Both the position numbers and the translations under genes were made by a program. The notes below the pieces were generated by a model. The model was given only the letters and a program-made list of their open reading frames with translations, made no database searches and had not been told where the DNA came from. Of a DNA stretch of 48,570 nt, positions 1 through 9,718 are shown piece after piece; position 1 is the first letter of the stretch, and each line of letters starts with the position of its first letter. The DNA lies in the NCBI GenBank assembly GCA_003231975.1, contig QIKW01000020.1, positions 1 to 48,570 of the forward strand, in the 5' to 3' direction. The DNA is from Acidimicrobiia bacterium (GTDB taxonomy: Bacteria > Actinomycetota > Acidimicrobiia > Acidimicrobiales > SZUA-35).

Positions 1-57
1 CCGCATTGGGTCGGCTACCGCCTCCCGCCTCCGGCCATCCGAGTCGTCAAATTCTAG
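1..57 (+). CDS. 3' end of a truncated CDS (PHWVGYRLPPPAIRVVKF*)
   Basis: Frame 1 is open from base 1 to TAG at 55-57 and is followed at once by a 7-bp hairpin. Too short for a family call. Confidence 0.35.
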   Translation, partial: PHWVGYRLPPPAIRVVKF

Positions 58-59
58 CT

Positions 60-76
60 GGTCGCCGCCGGCGACC
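60..76. other. Perfect hairpin just after the left-edge stop codon
   Basis: GGTCGCC-GCC-GGCGACC. No clear U-tract. Confidence 0.4.
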
Positions 77-153
77 ACGCGAACCAGTTCCAGGCGAGTT
101 TTGAGCGAAGCGAAAAAGTTGCGAAGAGACGAGGCCGCCAGGCCGAACTGGGA

Positions 154-206
154 CCATTCTGGGTGTCTCTACTACGGTTTTCCGGGGGTACGAGCACCCA
201 GAATGG
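154..206. repeat. 53-bp inverted-repeat element, copy A
   Basis: CCATTCTGGGTG ... CACCCAGAATGG 12-bp perfect terminal arms. A related element of the same length lies at 23391-23443. Confidence 0.7.
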
Positions 207-220
207 TGGCGCCTCTCAGG

Positions 221-452
221 TGGCCGAAGGCGGACCTGCGAAAGCAGGTCCCAATATCACAGCCCTGTCACGCGTTGCCGACGGCGTCGGCACGCTTTGC
301 ACTGTTCAGTTGGATGGCCGAAGGCGGACCTGCGAAAGCAGGTCCCAATATCACAGCCCTGTCACGCGTTGCCGACGGCGTCGGCACGCTTTGCAGTGTT
401 CAGCTGGATGGGCGAAGCCGGACCTGCGAAAGCAGGTCCCAATATCACAGCA
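221..452. repeat. 94-bp tandem repeat, about 2.5 copies, with internal hairpins
   Basis: Units start at 221, 315 and 409 (exact 94-bp period). Each carries GGACCTGC-GAAA-GCAGGTCC (232-251, 326-345, 420-439). The first two also carry GCGTTGCCGACGGCGTCGGCACGC (272-295, 366-389). Confidence 0.9.
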
Positions 453-1887
453 CCGAGACGGCGCTTCCGCTGATTGGGGCATCGTCTGGTGACCAGAACA
501 CTGCCTCGCCCACGCCAACTCGAGCGACCTCAACATCGGCGTCCAGAGCTTTCACCCAGATTCCAGAGTCGCCGCGGATTGACCCGGCGAAGGCAAACCC
601 CGACCCGTCAGGGGCCCAGGCGGTGTGACTGATCGCATACTGGGTGAAGAACGGCAGGTAGGACTCGAGCACAAGATCGCTAGGGCGGAAAGGTGGGGTG
701 GTGCCAATCTCTGCCTCGTCGGCGAGACTCCAGAAATACCATTGGGCCAGGTTGGCGGCGTCGGCCCGATCCAAGCCAACCCACGCTAGCCGGGCTCCGT
801 CGGGCGACCATTCCCATGCCAGGCTTGGCTGATCGGTGACCGTAACGATTTCGCCGGTTAGCAAATCCATCACCCGCAACGGGGGAACCGGGCGTTGACC
901 GTCTTCGTCGATTTGAGGTTCCTGGTAGGCCACTTTGGTGCCCGTTGGGTCTACAACGAACGGGATCGGGCCCTCGGGCACTGCCAGCCCGGTCACCTCG
1001 CCGGTAGACAATTCAAGGATCGAGAACCCGTTCTCGCCTGCGAATATCACCCGATCCCAGTCAAGCCACATAGGGGTTGAGAACCCGCCGAGGGGCGTTG
1101 GAATGTCCACTATCTCGTCCTCGGACACAATCGACAAACGCTCGGTGCCGACGTGGCCAACCCAGATGTCTCGATCTGGCGACCACTGGAAAAAGTAGGG
1201 AGCTCCGGTGTCGAACACTTCGGGATCGGCCCCCGGGCGCACCACTCCGGCTTCGAGGCCGTTGCCTCCGGGGTCGTTGCGCAGATACGAAACCATTTGG
1301 TCTGTCTGATTCCATTGCAGATAGAACGCAGGCGGCCCATCAAGGTCCGAAGCAACTTCGGCGCCAGACGCCGGGTCGTACACCACGATGGCTGACCCGT
1401 CGGTAACGCTCTGGCTGCTCCAGGCCACTAACAGCCCTTCGTTTGACCAGGTTGGCTGAAGGGCCGCGGCCTCTCTGGAACCGCCAAGAAGTGTTGCGTT
1501 GCTGCCATCGGGGTTTGCAACACCCACGTATGGGCCCGCCTGAAAAAGCAGCCGCCCTGGCAGAGCTGCCAACGCCTCGGCCGCGTCTGGCTCCAGCGGA
1601 GGCAAAGTTGGCGGCGGCGGCAGGGTTCGTTCGGTTGTTGGCGGGTGAGTGGTTGTCGTGGTTGGATCCTGTGCGTTCTGGCCCGCTTGTTCTTCGGTGA
1701 GGGGCAGAGCGCACGCGGCGACAATCAAACCAAAAGCAGCGATGACAACGAGAACCCGGCCGAGTGAAGAGCGAAACACAGCCCGAACCGTAGAGCGACA
1801 GGCCTCCAAGGAGGTGTCAGCCAAGCCAGGAAGTTGGGCCCGAATGAAGGCGGACACCCTAATCCTGCTAGCAAAGGGCGGTGACAA
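445..1887 (-). CDS. Lipoprotein/secreted beta-propeller-like protein (PD40/TolB-like repeats)
   Basis: N-terminal hydrophobic segment ending in an AAC lipobox-like motif, Thr/Pro linker, WSPDG/AWSPDG-type repeats. The true start may be downstream, since it overlaps the divergent CDS start. Confidence 0.7.
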   Translation of the reverse strand: MSPPFASRIRVSAFIRAQLPGLADTSLEACRSTVRAVFRSSLGRVLVVIAAFGLIVAACALPLTEEQAGQNAQDPTTTTTHPPTTERTLPPPPTLPPLEPDAAEALAALPGRLLFQAGPYVGVANPDGSNATLLGGSREAAALQPTWSNEGLLVAWSSQSVTDGSAIVVYDPASGAEVASDLDGPPAFYLQWNQTDQMVSYLRNDPGGNGLEAGVVRPGADPEVFDTGAPYFFQWSPDRDIWVGHVGTERLSIVSEDEIVDIPTPLGGFSTPMWLDWDRVIFAGENGFSILELSTGEVTGLAVPEGPIPFVVDPTGTKVAYQEPQIDEDGQRPVPPLRVMDLLTGEIVTVTDQPSLAWEWSPDGARLAWVGLDRADAANLAQWYFWSLADEAEIGTTPPFRPSDLVLESYLPFFTQYAISHTAWAPDGSGFAFAGSIRGDSGIWVKALDADVEVARVGVGEAVFWSPDDAPISGSAVSVL

Positions 1888-2915
1888 AGACTCCAGGCAT
1901 CAACCACGAGCCGGTTACGGCGTGGCTGGCTGTAAACATAGAGGGAGCTGTTGCGCCGTTCGATTTCGAGTTCATAGTTGGTGGCCACTCCAACCTCACC
2001 TACAAGGTGACAGCGGCCGACGGGGCCCAGTTCGTGCTTCGTCGGCCCCCGCTGGGAGCAGTAATTGCCACCGCTCATGACATGGCCCGTGAGCACAGGA
2101 TCATTTCCGGGGTTGGACAAACAGCAGTGCCGGTGCCCGCCGCTCTTGGGCTTTGCGAAGACGACTCGGTCAACGGAGCCCCGTTCTACGTTATGAACTA
2201 CGTGGACGGCGTGGTGCTGCACTCTGCTGAGGATTCTGAAGCGGCCACCGACCGGAGCGCCCGCGCCGCAATTAGCCGGTCTGCTGTGGACGTGCTGGCA
2301 TCGCTGCACCTTGTCAATCCAGACGACGTTGGCCTTGGCACCCTTGGCCGCAAAGAGGCATACCTGGATCGCCAGCTGAAGCGCTGGTCAACCCAGTGGG
2401 AGAAAACGAAGACCCGAGACCTGGCGAAAATGGACCAAGCTCACGGCCTTCTGGTTAAGGCCAAACCAGAGCAGCGCTACACCGGCATCGTGCACGGCGA
2501 CTACAGGCTTGGCAACATGCTGCTAGACGTTGCCAGTGGCCAGGTGAATGCCGTTCTGGACTGGGAACTTTGCACCCTTGGAGACGTTCTGGCCGACGTC
2601 GGCTACCTGTTGAACCGCTGGATTCAGCCCGGCGAGGAAGTGATTACCGGCGCCACCGAGGCGCCAACCATGGTTGGCGGCTTCTCAACCAGGGAGGATT
2701 TGATAGCGGCCTACACCGGGCGCACCGGGTTCGACGTCGGCAACCTGGACTACTACCGAGCGTTCCAGAATTGGCGGTTGGCGGCAATCGTTGAGGGGGT
2801 GCTTGCCCGATACAAAGGCGGGGTGATGGTTGACGACACGGTTGATCTCAACCAGTACAAAGCTCAGGTTGAGGCGTTGGTCGATGAGTCGTTGCGGTTG
2901 CTTCAACCGAATTGA
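1881..2915 (+). CDS. Phosphotransferase family protein (APH/ACAD10-11 kinase-like)
   Basis: GGHSNLTYKV, HGDYRLGNMLLD and AVLDWELCTLGD motifs. GTG start at 1881. Confidence 0.85.
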   Translation: MTKTPGINHEPVTAWLAVNIEGAVAPFDFEFIVGGHSNLTYKVTAADGAQFVLRRPPLGAVIATAHDMAREHRIISGVGQTAVPVPAALGLCEDDSVNGAPFYVMNYVDGVVLHSAEDSEAATDRSARAAISRSAVDVLASLHLVNPDDVGLGTLGRKEAYLDRQLKRWSTQWEKTKTRDLAKMDQAHGLLVKAKPEQRYTGIVHGDYRLGNMLLDVASGQVNAVLDWELCTLGDVLADVGYLLNRWIQPGEEVITGATEAPTMVGGFSTREDLIAAYTGRTGFDVGNLDYYRAFQNWRLAAIVEGVLARYKGGVMVDDTVDLNQYKAQVEALVDESLRLLQPN

Positions 2916-2951
2916 TGGCCCACAATTCCTGCCTCACAACGGAGGTGTCAG

Positions 2952-3668
2952 TTGACCGAACAGCTCTATCTCACCGATCAGGAACTCCAGGAATTCGAGG
3001 CCCAGGTTGTTGCCATCGACGCCGAGGCAGGCCGCATAGCCCTGGATCGAACCGCGTTCTACGCCACCGGAGGCGGGCAACCAAACGACACCGGCCACAT
3101 CGCGTTTAACTCCAACTCCGTTTTGATAACGAACGTGCGCAAGGAGGGTGACCAGATCTGGCACACCGTGGATGGCGCCCTTCCCACCGTTGGTCAAACG
3201 GTGGCTGGCACCATCGACTGGGAGCGGAGGCATCAATTGATGCGCACGCACTCGGCAATGCACGTGTTGTGCGGCGTGATCTGGAACGAGTACCGGGCGG
3301 TCACCACCGGCAACAACATGGAACCGCTCAAAGCGCGAATCGATTACGACTTCAACCCCCTTCCGGAAGGCTTCTCCGAACGGGTGGGGGAGCTTGTCAA
3401 CGCCGAGATCGCCGCCGATCGTGCCATCAAGGTCAGCTTCTTGCCGCGCGACACCGCAGTGGCAGACGAAGACCTGATCCGCACCAAAGTAAACATGATC
3501 CCAGAATCAGTTTCTGAGATCCGTATTGTCGACATTGTCGGCCTCGACAAGCAGGCCGACGGAGGCACCCACGTATCTTCAACAGCCCAGATCGGTAGCT
3601 TCACGATCACCAAAACCGAGTCGAAGGGTAAGGGCAACAAGCGGATTAGGTTCGTGCTGACCGACTGA
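2952..3668 (+). CDS. Alanyl-tRNA editing protein (AlaX-like)
   Basis: Resembles the AlaRS editing domain: YATGGGQPNDTG, RTHSAMHVL, KQADGGTHVSSTAQIG. TTG start. Confidence 0.85.
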   Translation: MTEQLYLTDQELQEFEAQVVAIDAEAGRIALDRTAFYATGGGQPNDTGHIAFNSNSVLITNVRKEGDQIWHTVDGALPTVGQTVAGTIDWERRHQLMRTHSAMHVLCGVIWNEYRAVTTGNNMEPLKARIDYDFNPLPEGFSERVGELVNAEIAADRAIKVSFLPRDTAVADEDLIRTKVNMIPESVSEIRIVDIVGLDKQADGGTHVSSTAQIGSFTITKTESKGKGNKRIRFVLTD

Positions 3669-3731
3669 GCGGCGGCATCATCTGGCCCAGCCTGTCCCAG
3701 CCGTAGGCCAGTGGCGATACGGTCTGGCGCC

Positions 3732-4553
3732 ATGCGGCTTCTTCTTACAAACGACGATGGCATCAACTCCGTCGGCCTCCTCGTGCTGGCTCGGGCCATG
3801 CAGCAGTTCGGCGACGTTCAGATAGTTGCCCCAGACTCCGAATACAGCGGTGCTGGGGCCGCAATCGGCGCCATCTGGGAGATGCGACCTGAGGTTGAAG
3901 AAGCTCATGTTGAAGGATTCGACGACGCATGGGCTGTGTCGGGGCCGCCTGCGCTGTGTGTGATGTTCGCCAGGATGGGAGCGTTCGGACCGCCGCCTGA
4001 TCTGGTGATCAGCGGCATCAACCCCGGAGCCAACGTTGGCCGGTCTGTCTACCATTCGGGAACGATCGGGGCTGCCATCACCGGCAGGAACGGCGGGATC
4101 AGCGGCGTTGCTGTAAGCCAGTCGGTCACCGATTTTGGGGTTGAGGGCCAGGCCTGGGAAGAGTCGATCAAGGGGCTTCGCTGGCAAACAGCAGCCGACG
4201 TTGCTGCGGTTTGTGTGAGGGCGATGATCGAGTCTCCTCCCGTCCCTGCTTCGATTCTCAACATTAACGTGCCAAACCTGCCGCTGGATGAGATCGGAAA
4301 GTGGAGTTGGACCTCAGTTGGCCACAAGCCTCCCCGGGCAATGGTTGAGGCAACGCTTTCGCCAAAGACCGGCCACACGGGCCGGTTCCATGTGGACATT
4401 GGCTACGGCACCGAACACCCCCAGCCCCCGGGCACCGACACCGCGGCGGTGCAAGACCAGACGGTTTCGCTCACCTGGCTAAGCGCCATCACGGCTCTCG
4501 AGAACGAAAACCCCGGCATCGATCTGAACCTCGACAGCCTGCTCTCGGGCTGA
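3732..4553 (+). CDS. surE: 5'/3'-nucleotidase SurE
   Basis: MRLLLTNDDGINSVGL N-terminus and VISGINPGANVGRSVYHSGTIGAA motif. Confidence 0.92.
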   Translation: MRLLLTNDDGINSVGLLVLARAMQQFGDVQIVAPDSEYSGAGAAIGAIWEMRPEVEEAHVEGFDDAWAVSGPPALCVMFARMGAFGPPPDLVISGINPGANVGRSVYHSGTIGAAITGRNGGISGVAVSQSVTDFGVEGQAWEESIKGLRWQTAADVAAVCVRAMIESPPVPASILNINVPNLPLDEIGKWSWTSVGHKPPRAMVEATLSPKTGHTGRFHVDIGYGTEHPQPPGTDTAAVQDQTVSLTWLSAITALENENPGIDLNLDSLLSG

Positions 4554-4627
4554 CCCACCAGCACATCGCCGGAACGGCACACTCCACGGCCCCAGCCCGC
4601 TACAGTCCCTGGCACGGTCTTACCGCA

Positions 4628-4812
4628 TCGTTGGAGAGTGGTCGGCTTGCCGGCCCGCCGAAGGAGCAACCGCCCCGGAAACTCTCAGGCTCCAGTACGG
4701 CGATGTGTTGACCGCTCTGGAGAGAGTTGTTACCAGCGCTACCGGCAGCAACCACCGAAGGGGAACGAGATCTCAGATCTCTCATCTCTCAGGTTCCGTG
4801 ACAGAGGGGGCA
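4628..4812 (+). promoter_or_regulatory. Tandem glycine riboswitch (two aptamers)
   Basis: GGAGAG...GCCGAAGGAGCAACC...CCCGGAAACTCTCAGGC...GCTCTGGAGAG, then CACCGAAGGGGAAC...CTCTCAGGTTCC...ACAGAGGGGG. Located immediately upstream of gcvT. Confidence 0.93.
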
Positions 4813-4835
4813 CCCGCCAACGTGAGGTGTCTCCA

Positions 4836-5966
4836 ATGACTGAATCCCCCAGCCAGAACAAGACCGGTCAAACCAATGGCCCGAAGCGCACTCCGCTGTA
4901 TGACCTACATGTGGAGTTGGGCGGCAGGCTGGTTGATTTTGCTGGCTGGGAACTTCCCATTCAGTACGAGGGAATCATCGCCGAACACACCTGGGCCCGC
5001 ACCGCGGCCGGGCTTTTCGACGTTAGCCACATGGGAGTGGTCGAGATCAGAGGCGAGGATCCGGCGGGGGCTTTGGAGGCGCTCACCCCAGCTGGAATCA
5101 CCACTTTGAAAGAGGGGCGCCAGCGATATGGCCTGCTCACCAACGAAGCGGGCGGAGTGGTAGACGACTTCATGGTTGCCAACTGGGGCAGCCACCTCAC
5201 AATCGTTGTGAACGCCTCCCGGGCCTCGGTTGACATTCCCCTTCTTGTTGCCGGCTTACCAACTTGTGAGGTAACCGTTCGCCCAGACGTTTCCCTCTTG
5301 GCCATCCAGGGGCCTCAGGCGGGCGCAGTGATTGAACGCCTCGCCCCCGCGCTTGGAGACATGGTGTTTCTTGACGTTCGCACCGCCGACTTGGCGGGCG
5401 TGGAGGTGATGGCATCTCGGTCTGGGTACACCGGCGAAGACGGCTTCGAGTTGGCAGTTGCGGCCGATGAGGCAGAGGTAGTTGCCAGGGCCCTCCTAGC
5501 CCAGCCCGAGGTGAAGCCCGCCGGCCTTGGGGCCAGGGACACTCTGCGGCTTGAAGCGGGCTTGCATCTGTATGGCAACGACCTGGATGAGAACACCAGC
5601 CCGGTCGAGGCAGGCCTTTCATGGACCATCCCGAAACGCAGACGCGAAGCGGCAGACTTCCCCGGCGCCGAACGCATCTTGTCCGATTTCAACAACGGGC
5701 CCTCCCGGCAAAGGGTCGGCCTGAAACCCGAAGGGCGCAGACCGGTTCGCGAAGGCACCAGCCTTAGATCTGCCGACGGCGTTGAGGTGGGAACGGTCAG
5801 TTCCGGCGGATACGGCCCAACGGTTGAGCATCCGGTCGCAATGGCCTACGTGGCGTCACCGTTCACCGAACCAGGAACGAAATTGATTGCAGACGTTAGG
5901 GGTTCCGACGTTGCCTGCACGGTTGCCGACCTCCCGTTCGTTCCCCACAACTACGCCCGGAGCTGA
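4836..5966 (+). CDS. gcvT: Glycine cleavage system aminomethyltransferase (T protein)
   Basis: [39 protein letters not shown] and [20 protein letters not shown] motifs. The ORF-track start (4638) lies inside the riboswitch, so ATG 4836 is preferred. Confidence 0.93.
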   Translation: MTESPSQNKTGQTNGPKRTPLYDLHVELGGRLVDFAGWELPIQYEGIIAEHTWARTAAGLFDVSHMGVVEIRGEDPAGALEALTPAGITTLKEGRQRYGLLTNEAGGVVDDFMVANWGSHLTIVVNASRASVDIPLLVAGLPTCEVTVRPDVSLLAIQGPQAGAVIERLAPALGDMVFLDVRTADLAGVEVMASRSGYTGEDGFELAVAADEAEVVARALLAQPEVKPAGLGARDTLRLEAGLHLYGNDLDENTSPVEAGLSWTIPKRRREAADFPGAERILSDFNNGPSRQRVGLKPEGRRPVREGTSLRSADGVEVGTVSSGGYGPTVEHPVAMAYVASPFTEPGTKLIADVRGSDVACTVADLPFVPHNYARS

Positions 5967-5967
5967 C

Positions 5968-8841
5968 ATGACTCTCTCATCACCGACCGCCACATCACCG
6001 ACCGACGTTTTCGCCCCTCGCCACATTCCGTTCACAGACGAAGAGCGGGCCAAGGTACTGGCCCAGCTGGGCTATGCAACGGCTGCGGATCTGCTTGAGG
6101 CTGCCGTCCCGGAATCGATCCACATAGACCATCCCCTGGCACTGCCGGAAGCGCTAACCGAAACCGAGGCGCTGGCGAAACTGCTGGCAATGTCTGAAAG
6201 AAACGAGGTCTTCACCTCGCTTATCGGAATGGGCTGGAACGACTGCATCACTCCCCCGGTGATCCGTCGCAACATGATCGAAAACCCGGCCTGGTATACC
6301 TCGTACACGCCCTACCAACCCGAGATCAGCCAGGGCAGGCTCGAGATGCTGCTGGTGTTTCAAACCATGATTGCCGACCTCACCGGTTGCGATCTGGCCA
6401 ATGCCTCAATGCTTGACGAGGCAACGGCGGCGGCCGAGGCAATGACCCTTCTGCGGCGGGCAGGCAAGTCCAAGCACAACGGCTTCTTTGTCGATGAAGA
6501 CGTGCACCCCCAAACCGCGGCTGTGGTGGCAACCAGAGCCGAACCGCTCGGAATCGAAATCATCACTGGTAACCCCGAGGAACATCTTGTGCCAGGTTCT
6601 GGCGTCTTCGGCAAGATCTTCGGCGCCCTTGTTGCCCAGCCGGGCTCTAGCGGCCGCTTGCTTGACGTGAAACCACTCGTTGAGGCCAGCCACGACGCCG
6701 GGGCCCTGGTTGCTGTTACAACCGACCTGTTCGCCTGCACGTTGCTTACTCCCCCAGGCGAGCTTGGCGCCGACGTGGTGATCGGTTCAGCTCAGCGGTT
6801 CGGCGTTCCGATGGGATTTGGCGGCCCTCACGCCGGCTTCTTGGCAACCGGCAACAAGCTGGCTCGATCTCTTCCCGGCCGCCTGGTTGGGGTTTCGGTT
6901 GACTCAGTTGGCGCCCCCGCCTATCGACTGGCCCTTCAAACCCGGGAGCAGCACATCCGCCGAGAGAAGGCAACGTCAAACATCTGCACCGCCCAGGCCT
7001 TGCTGGCAAACGTTGCCGCCGCCTATGCGTGCTGGCACGGCCCGGAAGGCCTCACCCAAATTGCTGAGCGAATCAACAACTTGGCAAGCCGTTTCGCCGC
7101 CACGGCTGCCACCGCAGGCATGGAAACCACAGCCTCGTTCTTCGACACGGTCACCGTTGTTACCGGCAGCCAAACAGACGCCATTGTTGCCGCCGCCCTT
7201 GAAGGGCGAATGAACGTGCGCAAAGCGGCCGAAGACCGGATCGGGGTAACTTTCGACGAAACATCAACCCCTGAAATACTGGCGGCTCTTTGTGCCAACT
7301 TCGGCTTCAACCCGGAGGCTGACGAGGGCGGCCCAGGCCCTAGCTCGATTCCTGCTGAGATGGTGCGAACCTCGCCTTTCCTAACCGACCAACGGTTCCA
7401 TCGCTACCGCTCCGAGCACGAAATGCTGCGATGGCTGCGTCGGCTGAGCGACCGAGACCTGGCGCTTGATCGCACAATGATTCCGCTTGGATCCTGCACG
7501 ATGAAGCTGAATGCGGCAGCCGAGATGGAGCCGATCAGCTGGGCCAAATTCGCCGGGCTGCACCCGTTCGCCCCCGCCGAACAAACCGAGGGCTACCGCG
7601 AACTGATAACTGATCTGGAAAACGCGTTGGCCGAGATCACCGGCTATCACAAGGTTTCGCTGCAACCGAACGCAGGCAGCCAAGGCGAATACGCGGGCCT
7701 GCTTGCCATTCGCGCCTATCACAAGAGCCAAGGTCAGCAAGGCCGAGACGTCTGCCTCATTCCCGCTTCGGCCCACGGAACCAATGCCGCATCAGCGGTG
7801 CTGGCTGGTATGCGCGTTGTGGTCGTTGCCTGCAATGACAGGGGTGATGTAGACATCGAGGATTTGGCGGCCAAGATCGCCGATCATGGGTCGGTCCTGG
7901 CCGCCCTGATGATCACCTACCCGTCAACCCACGGCGTCTACGAGCAAACGGTGCTGGAAATCAACCAGATGGTTCACACCGCCGGGGGCCAGGTCTACAC
8001 CGACGGGGCCAACCTGAATGCCTTGGTTGGAATAGCCAAACCAGGTCAGTTCGGGTCCGACGTCAGCCACCTAAATCTCCACAAGACCTTCTGCATCCCG
8101 CACGGAGGCGGCGGGCCCGGCGTAGGCCCAATCGGGGTTGCCGAGCACTTGGCGCCCTTCCTTCCCGGCCACCCCGTGGTCAGCGCCGCGGGCCCGCCGG
8201 ATCAGGGCCCGGTTTCCGGAGCGCCATGGGGCAGCGCTGGCATCCTGCCGATCTCTTGGATGTATTTGCAGCTGATGGGCCCCGATGGCCTCCGTCAGGC
8301 AACCGAAGGCGCCGTGCTGTCTGCCAACTACATTGCCGCCCGTCTCCACGATCATTTCCCGGTCCTCTACACCGGCCCCAACGGGCTGGTGGCCCACGAA
8401 TGCATTATCGACATCCGTCCCATCACCGAGGCCACCGAAGTTTCGGTTGACGACATCGCGAAACGCTTGGCCGACTGCGGCTTCCACGCCCCAACCATGA
8501 GCTTTCCGGTTGCGGGAACGCTCATGATCGAGCCAACCGAAAGCGAGAGCCTGGCCGAGGTAGACCGGTTCTGCGATGCCATGATCCTGATCAAGGCCGA
8601 GATAGACCAGATTTTCTCCGGCGAGGTGGAAATTGGGCAAAGCGCTCTGCGGAACGCGCCCCACACCGCAGAAACCGTTACGGCCGAAGATTGGGACCGC
8701 CCCTACTCTCGCCACCAGGCGGCTTTCCCGCTGCCTGGAATGCAGGCCGACAAGTACTTCCCGCCCGTCGGCCGAATCGACAACGCATACGGCGACCGCA
8801 ACCTGGTCTGCTCTTGCCCCCCACTTGAGGCCTACCAGTAG
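5968..8841 (+). CDS. gcvP: Glycine dehydrogenase (decarboxylating), full-length P protein
   Basis: [42 protein letters not shown] (PLP lysine region) and [19 protein letters not shown]. Confidence 0.96.
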   Translation: MTLSSPTATSPTDVFAPRHIPFTDEERAKVLAQLGYATAADLLEAAVPESIHIDHPLALPEALTETEALAKLLAMSERNEVFTSLIGMGWNDCITPPVIRRNMIENPAWYTSYTPYQPEISQGRLEMLLVFQTMIADLTGCDLANASMLDEATAAAEAMTLLRRAGKSKHNGFFVDEDVHPQTAAVVATRAEPLGIEIITGNPEEHLVPGSGVFGKIFGALVAQPGSSGRLLDVKPLVEASHDAGALVAVTTDLFACTLLTPPGELGADVVIGSAQRFGVPMGFGGPHAGFLATGNKLARSLPGRLVGVSVDSVGAPAYRLALQTREQHIRREKATSNICTAQALLANVAAAYACWHGPEGLTQIAERINNLASRFAATAATAGMETTASFFDTVTVVTGSQTDAIVAAALEGRMNVRKAAEDRIGVTFDETSTPEILAALCANFGFNPEADEGGPGPSSIPAEMVRTSPFLTDQRFHRYRSEHEMLRWLRRLSDRDLALDRTMIPLGSCTMKLNAAAEMEPISWAKFAGLHPFAPAEQTEGYRELITDLENALAEITGYHKVSLQPNAGSQGEYAGLLAIRAYHKSQGQQGRDVCLIPASAHGTNAASAVLAGMRVVVVACNDRGDVDIEDLAAKIADHGSVLAALMITYPSTHGVYEQTVLEINQMVHTAGGQVYTDGANLNALVGIAKPGQFGSDVSHLNLHKTFCIPHGGGGPGVGPIGVAEHLAPFLPGHPVVSAAGPPDQGPVSGAPWGSAGILPISWMYLQLMGPDGLRQATEGAVLSANYIAARLHDHFPVLYTGPNGLVAHECIIDIRPITEATEVSVDDIAKRLADCGFHAPTMSFPVAGTLMIEPTESESLAEVDRFCDAMILIKAEIDQIFSGEVEIGQSALRNAPHTAETVTAEDWDRPYSRHQAAFPLPGMQADKYFPPVGRIDNAYGDRNLVCSCPPLEAYQ

Positions 8842-8885
8842 AAGCAGCCCTTGGCGGGTGCAGGGCTGTCGGCCCCGGCCCTCCT

Positions 8886-9230
8886 CTATCCCCAGCCCAG
8901 TTGATGCAACCGATCGTCGTCGATCCCAAAGTGATGGGCGATCTCGTGAACAACGGTGATAAGAACCTCGTTTCGGACCTCTTCCTCGGTGGCACAGATG
9001 GCGCTGATCGGATCCTGGTAAATGAAGATCTGGTCTGGCATCACCATTGACCCGTAGTCGTCTCGTTCGGTAAGCGGAACGCCGTCGTAGAGACCCAATA
9101 TGTTGGGGTCCTTGCCTTCGCGCTCCACCAAGATCACCACGTTGTCCATAAGGTCGGTCAGCTTGGGGGGAATGGCATCGATTGCCTGTTCAACCAGTTC
9201 CTCGAATCGATCATCGGTCAGCCGAATCAT
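8886..9230 (-). CDS. Metallopeptidase family protein (minimal zincin)
   Basis: TVVHEIAHHFGIDDDRLHQLGW zinc-binding motif. Confidence 0.88.
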   Translation of the reverse strand: MIRLTDDRFEELVEQAIDAIPPKLTDLMDNVVILVEREGKDPNILGLYDGVPLTERDDYGSMVMPDQIFIYQDPISAICATEEEVRNEVLITVVHEIAHHFGIDDDRLHQLGWG

Positions 9231-9269
9231 GCTGGAACCACAGTGCTGACGGTTGTCGGCAACCGTCGG

Positions 9270-9599
9270 CTAGGTAACGGCTCGAAAGGCCCTGGCCAAC
9301 AACGGACTGGCCGGGGAATCGATCATTGGAGTTTGTCGAGCAGCGGGCTGAACCGACTCAGCCGAGGCCTCGGCCAGCACTTCGGGCCTGGGCCACAGAG
9401 TGGGTTGCACCGTGCTTCGATGGTCGTGCATTGTCCACCCCACCGGGGCTGTGCGGGTGCGGGCGTGAGACCGACAGATTGGTATGCCCTCTGTGGAGTC
9501 TGTGAGATCGATGATCATCACCTTGGCCCCGCCCGCATCAAACTGGATGCTGGCGGCTGCCATTCTGGCGCAGCTGAAGCGAGCGCATATCAAAGCCAT
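9270..9599 (-). CDS. Possible hypothetical protein
   Basis: 109-aa ORF with no recognised motif. An overlapping ORF on the opposite strand is equally plausible. Confidence 0.25.
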   Translation of the reverse strand: MALICARFSCARMAAASIQFDAGGAKVMIIDLTDSTEGIPICRSHARTRTAPVGWTMHDHRSTVQPTLWPRPEVLAEASAESVQPAARQTPMIDSPASPLLARAFRAVT

Positions 9600-9625
9600 G
9601 GCTCAAAATCTACTGCTGAGCTCAC

Positions 9626-9665
9626 CTCCGTTGGGGGATACTGCGCCTCATCCCCTAGAACGGAG
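9626..9665. other. Imperfect hairpin, possible terminator for the minus-strand YhhN-like gene
   Basis: CTCCGTT-G-GGGGAT...ATCCCC-TAG-AACGGAG. No U-tract on either side. Confidence 0.4.
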
Positions 9666-9718
9666 ACCGCGGCGTTGCCATTTTCCCCGACAAACCCCCA
9701 GACGGCGCGCCTGACCCG

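Noticed and set aside
221-452. Possible CRISPR array
   Set aside because: The whole 94-bp unit is repeated with no unique spacers, there are only about 2.5 copies, and no cas genes are in the window.
163-628. Plus-strand ORFs across the tandem repeats (109 and 175 aa)
   Set aside because: The 94-bp period shifts frame between units and the products have no recognisable domain. Part also overlaps the minus-strand beta-propeller gene.
4638-4835. N-terminal extension of the GcvT ORF
   Set aside because: This stretch is the glycine riboswitch. The GcvT homology starts after ATG 4836.
8071-8715. 214-aa minus-strand ORF
   Set aside because: Antisense shadow of the well-supported gcvP gene, a common artefact in high-GC DNA.
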